From Deltaproteobacteria bacterium (lineage in GTDB: Bacteria > Desulfobacterota_B > Binatia > UBA9968): a DNA stretch of 6,971 nucleotides. Below the pieces are notes generated by a model, which was given only the letters and a program-made list of their open reading frames with translations, was not told the DNA's origin and searched no databases. Location of the stretch: the NCBI GenBank assembly GCA_030620935.1, contig JAUXIP010000109.1:1-6971 (forward strand), given 5' to 3'. Every line of letters starts with the position of its first letter. The first letter of the stretch is position 1. Positions 4,855-6,971 of this stretch are shown piece after piece. The position numbers and the translations under genes are program-made.

Positions 4855-6393
4855 ATGCAGCTCAAAGAATTTCTGGAGACGGAAAACATAGAGGAGATAC
4901 GAGGAAATATAGAGCAATCTGTAACCGGGCTTGTTTACGATTCGAAAGCCGTGAAAAAAGGGCGTGTTTTTTTTGCCGTACCTGGGACTCGTGTCGATGG
5001 ACATCAGTTCGCCTCAGATGCCCTAAGCCGAGGAGCCGCCGCTGTCGTTGTGGAGCGGAAGGTCGAGCTGCCCGAGGGAGCTACGTGGGTTCGGGTGCGG
5101 AACGTAAGGCGCACCATGGGCAGTTGGGCGTCGCTATTTTTCGGCCGTCCCACCCGCGACATGATCGTGGTCGGCGTTACCGGGACGAATGGAAAGACGA
5201 CGGTCACTTATCTCTTGGAATCGATTCTTTCCGCCTCCGGCAAGGCGCCGGGAGTGATCGGCACGGTCAACTATCGGTATCAGAGCCGGCTATTTTCCGC
5301 GGCTATGACCACTCCGGAATCGATCGGGCTTCACGCCCTTTTAGCCGACATGGTCAAGTCCGGAGTTCAAGCGGTAGCGATAGAGGTCTCCTCCCATGCG
5401 TTGGCGTTGGAGCGGGTTCGGGGAATCGATTTCGACGTCGCGGTGTTTACCAACCTCACGCGCGACCATCTCGATTTTCACCGGGATATGGAGGACTACT
5501 TTTTTGCCAAGAGTAGACTGTTCACGGATTTTCTCAGCGCGAGTTCCAAAAAAAGAAAAGTCGCTGTGATCTGCGGAGAGGATCCCAGGGGCAGGGAACT
5601 CCTGGAATTGGCACGGAAGGCGGGGCTGGAAGCTTGGAGTTACGGACGTAGCCGAGAATGGGACGTCCATCCCTTGGCGATCGAAAGTGATCTGGACGGC
5701 CTAAGAGGGAAAATCCAAGTGAAGCATCAGGAGGTCGACTTTTCTTCTCGCCTGGTGGGTGCTGCCAATGTGGAGAATATTTTAGGCGCCGTAGCCGTAG
5801 GCTTCGCTCTAGGGTTGCCACCTGATTCTATCACCAAGGGGGTGGCTCGACTGGAATCTGTGCCAGGCAGGCTGGAAAGGATTGAGAATAGTTTTGGGAT
5901 CGTGGTCCTGGTCGACTATGCCCATACCCCGGATGCATTAGAAAAAGTGCTGCAGGTTGTGCGTGCCCTGACGGCCGGCAGGTTATTAGTTGTCTTTGGT
6001 TGCGGTGGGGACCGAGACAGAGGGAAAAGGCCGATCATGGGAGAAATTGCGGCGCGCATCGGCGATCTAGTGATTCTCACCTCGGATAATCCCCGCACCG
6101 AAGAGCCCCTGAAGATTCTAGAAGAAATTGAAAGTGGAGTCCGAAAAACCGGAATTAAGAAATTCGACCCCTCGGACCTTTATCCAGCAAAACTTAAAGC
6201 CGCGAAGGGTTATTACCCGGAGCCGGATCGCCGTGCTGCGATCCGCTTGGCCGTAGGGCTTGCGAGCGCCAGGGATTTGGTCCTGATCGCAGGGAAAGGG
6301 CACGAAGATTACCAGATCCTTGGCTCGAATCGGATCCATTTCGACGACCGGGAGATCGCGCGGGAAGAGTTGGCCCACAGGGCGAATACCTAA
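4855..6393 (+). CDS. murE: UDP-N-acetylmuramoyl-L-alanyl-D-glutamate--2,6-diaminopimelate ligase MurE
   Basis: MurE is the cytoplasmic ATP-dependent ligase that adds the third residue to UDP-MurNAc-L-Ala-D-Glu. The 512-residue product has the three Mur domains: the N-terminal UDP-binding part with YDSKAV (28-33), the ATPase domain with P-loop GVTGTNGKTT (107-116), TTPES (152-156) and SSHAL (179-183), and the C-terminal domain from about 335. Lys219 in FAKSRLF is the expected carbamylated lysine. DNPR (411-414) is the signature for meso-diaminopimelate; lysine-adding enzymes differ here. GKGHE (480-484) is also present. ATG 4855, five nt after the ftsI stop with AAGG at 4842-4845, is preferred to TTG 4807, which would lie inside ftsI and add 16 atypical residues. 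Confidence 0.96.
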   Translation: MQLKEFLETENIEEIRGNIEQSVTGLVYDSKAVKKGRVFFAVPGTRVDGHQFASDALSRGAAAVVVERKVELPEGATWVRVRNVRRTMGSWASLFFGRPTRDMIVVGVTGTNGKTTVTYLLESILSASGKAPGVIGTVNYRYQSRLFSAAMTTPESIGLHALLADMVKSGVQAVAIEVSSHALALERVRGIDFDVAVFTNLTRDHLDFHRDMEDYFFAKSRLFTDFLSASSKKRKVAVICGEDPRGRELLELARKAGLEAWSYGRSREWDVHPLAIESDLDGLRGKIQVKHQEVDFSSRLVGAANVENILGAVAVGFALGLPPDSITKGVARLESVPGRLERIENSFGIVVLVDYAHTPDALEKVLQVVRALTAGRLLVVFGCGGDRDRGKRPIMGEIAARIGDLVILTSDNPRTEEPLKILEEIESGVRKTGIKKFDPSDLYPAKLKAAKGYYPEPDRRAAIRLAVGLASARDLVLIAGKGHEDYQILGSNRIHFDDREIAREELAHRANT

Positions 6394-6403
6394 GGGAGAG
6401 GGC

Positions 6404-6971
6404 ATGTCATGGAACAGGGAAGATATCCTCTTGGCGACTGGTGGAAAGATAGTGTGCGAGGGGAAAGAGGCGGTTTTCGACAAGGTCGTTACGGATTCGG
6501 CCAAGGTAAAAAAAAGGTCGGTTTTTGTCGCTCTGAAGGGGGCGAGGTTCGACGGCCATTCTTTTTTGAAGGAGGCGATTCACCAAGGAGCAAAGTGTCT
6601 GGTTGTCCATAAGCGATCGGGAGTCCCTTATCGGAAGAATGTCACAGTCGTGATGGTCAGGGACACACTCAAGGCTCTAGGGGATCTTGCTCACTACCAT
6701 CGAAAGAGAGTGGCACCGAAAGTTTTGGCTATTACGGGATCGAACGGGAAGACCATGACGAAGGAGATGGTTGCGGCTATTTTCGAACAGGCCACGCTCT
6801 GCGGAAGGTCTCTTCGAGGAAAGGTTTTAAGCACCGCGGGAAACTACAATAATCTGGTAGGTCTGCCTTTGACGCTCCTCCGTCTTCACGGAAATGAAAA
6901 GATCGCCGTCCTGGAACTGGGAACCAGCCGGCCCGGTGAGATCCGGCGTTTGACCGAAATTGCCGATCCAG
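6404..6971 (+). CDS. murF: UDP-N-acetylmuramoyl-tripeptide--D-alanyl-D-alanine ligase MurF (partial, 3' end cut by window)
   Basis: MurF adds D-Ala-D-Ala to the UDP-MurNAc tripeptide, the last cytoplasmic step of the nucleotide precursor. The first 189 codons are in the window. Visible are the N-terminal domain with VVTDSAKVKKRSVFVAL (28-44) and FDGHSFL (49-55), the P-loop ITGSNGKTMTKEM (110-122), NYNNLVGLPLTLLRL (147-161) and ELGTSRPGEI (171-180), all in family order. Two sites deviate: the residue after GKT is Met118, where Thr or Ser is usual, and the usual DSR of the first domain reads DSA. ATG 6404 follows the murE stop by 10 nt, with GGGAGAGGG (6394-6402) between. The frame stays open to the window edge. 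Confidence 0.94.
   Translation, partial: MSWNREDILLATGGKIVCEGKEAVFDKVVTDSAKVKKRSVFVALKGARFDGHSFLKEAIHQGAKCLVVHKRSGVPYRKNVTVVMVRDTLKALGDLAHYHRKRVAPKVLAITGSNGKTMTKEMVAAIFEQATLCGRSLRGKVLSTAGNYNNLVGLPLTLLRLHGNEKIAVLELGTSRPGEIRRLTEIADP

Noticed and set aside
6409..6612. Forward open frame of 67 codons at the start of murF
   Set aside because: It overlaps murF in another frame; the murF frame carries all the Mur ligase motifs.

Overview
The window is the start of a division and cell wall (dcw) cluster, read entirely on the + strand. It begins with the 3' end of an RNase P RNA gene. Then come mraZ, a STAS-domain protein, a possible 45-residue small ORF in a structured leader, rsmH (mraW), ftsL, ftsI with a C-terminal PASTA domain, murE, and the first 189 codons of murF, which runs off the right edge.

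Organism: a bacterium with meso-diaminopimelate peptidoglycan (MurE has a DNPR motif), a type A RNase P RNA 3' end, good Shine-Dalgarno sites and moderate to fairly high GC in genes. This gene style suggests a Gram-negative lineage near Desulfobacterota/deltaproteobacteria, NC10 or Nitrospirota. That placement is an impression from family resemblance and was not tested by a search.

Layout: 1-97 is rnpB (partial). 98-419 has no gene but holds a weak possible terminator (293-321), an inverted repeat around a strong sigma70-type promoter (-35 at 340-345, -10 at 363-368), and a MraZ-box-like array with 10-nt spacing (about 370-404) between the expected transcription start and the GTG of mraZ. 420-1305 holds mraZ and the STAS gene, separated by a strong stem-loop that ends one step before the STAS ribosome binding site. 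1306-1608 separates this regulatory pair from rsmH. It carries the small ORF and several mutually exclusive hairpins, and has no clear Shine-Dalgarno before rsmH. From 1609 on, the genes are packed as an operon with gaps of 5-11 nt or a 4-nt overlap.

How the genes work together: MraZ probably autoregulates the cluster through the boxes beside its promoter. RsmH methylates 16S rRNA. FtsL and FtsI belong to the septal peptidoglycan synthase complex. MurE and MurF add meso-DAP and D-Ala-D-Ala to the UDP-MurNAc peptide in the cytoplasm, making the precursor whose lipid-linked form FtsI later crosslinks. The least ordinary part is 882-1608: a STAS protein without the usual phosphorylatable serine motif, followed by a small ORF and an elaborate leader, placed where mraZ and rsmH usually sit side by side. 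This could be an extra control layer on the cluster, but no function can be proved from sequence alone.
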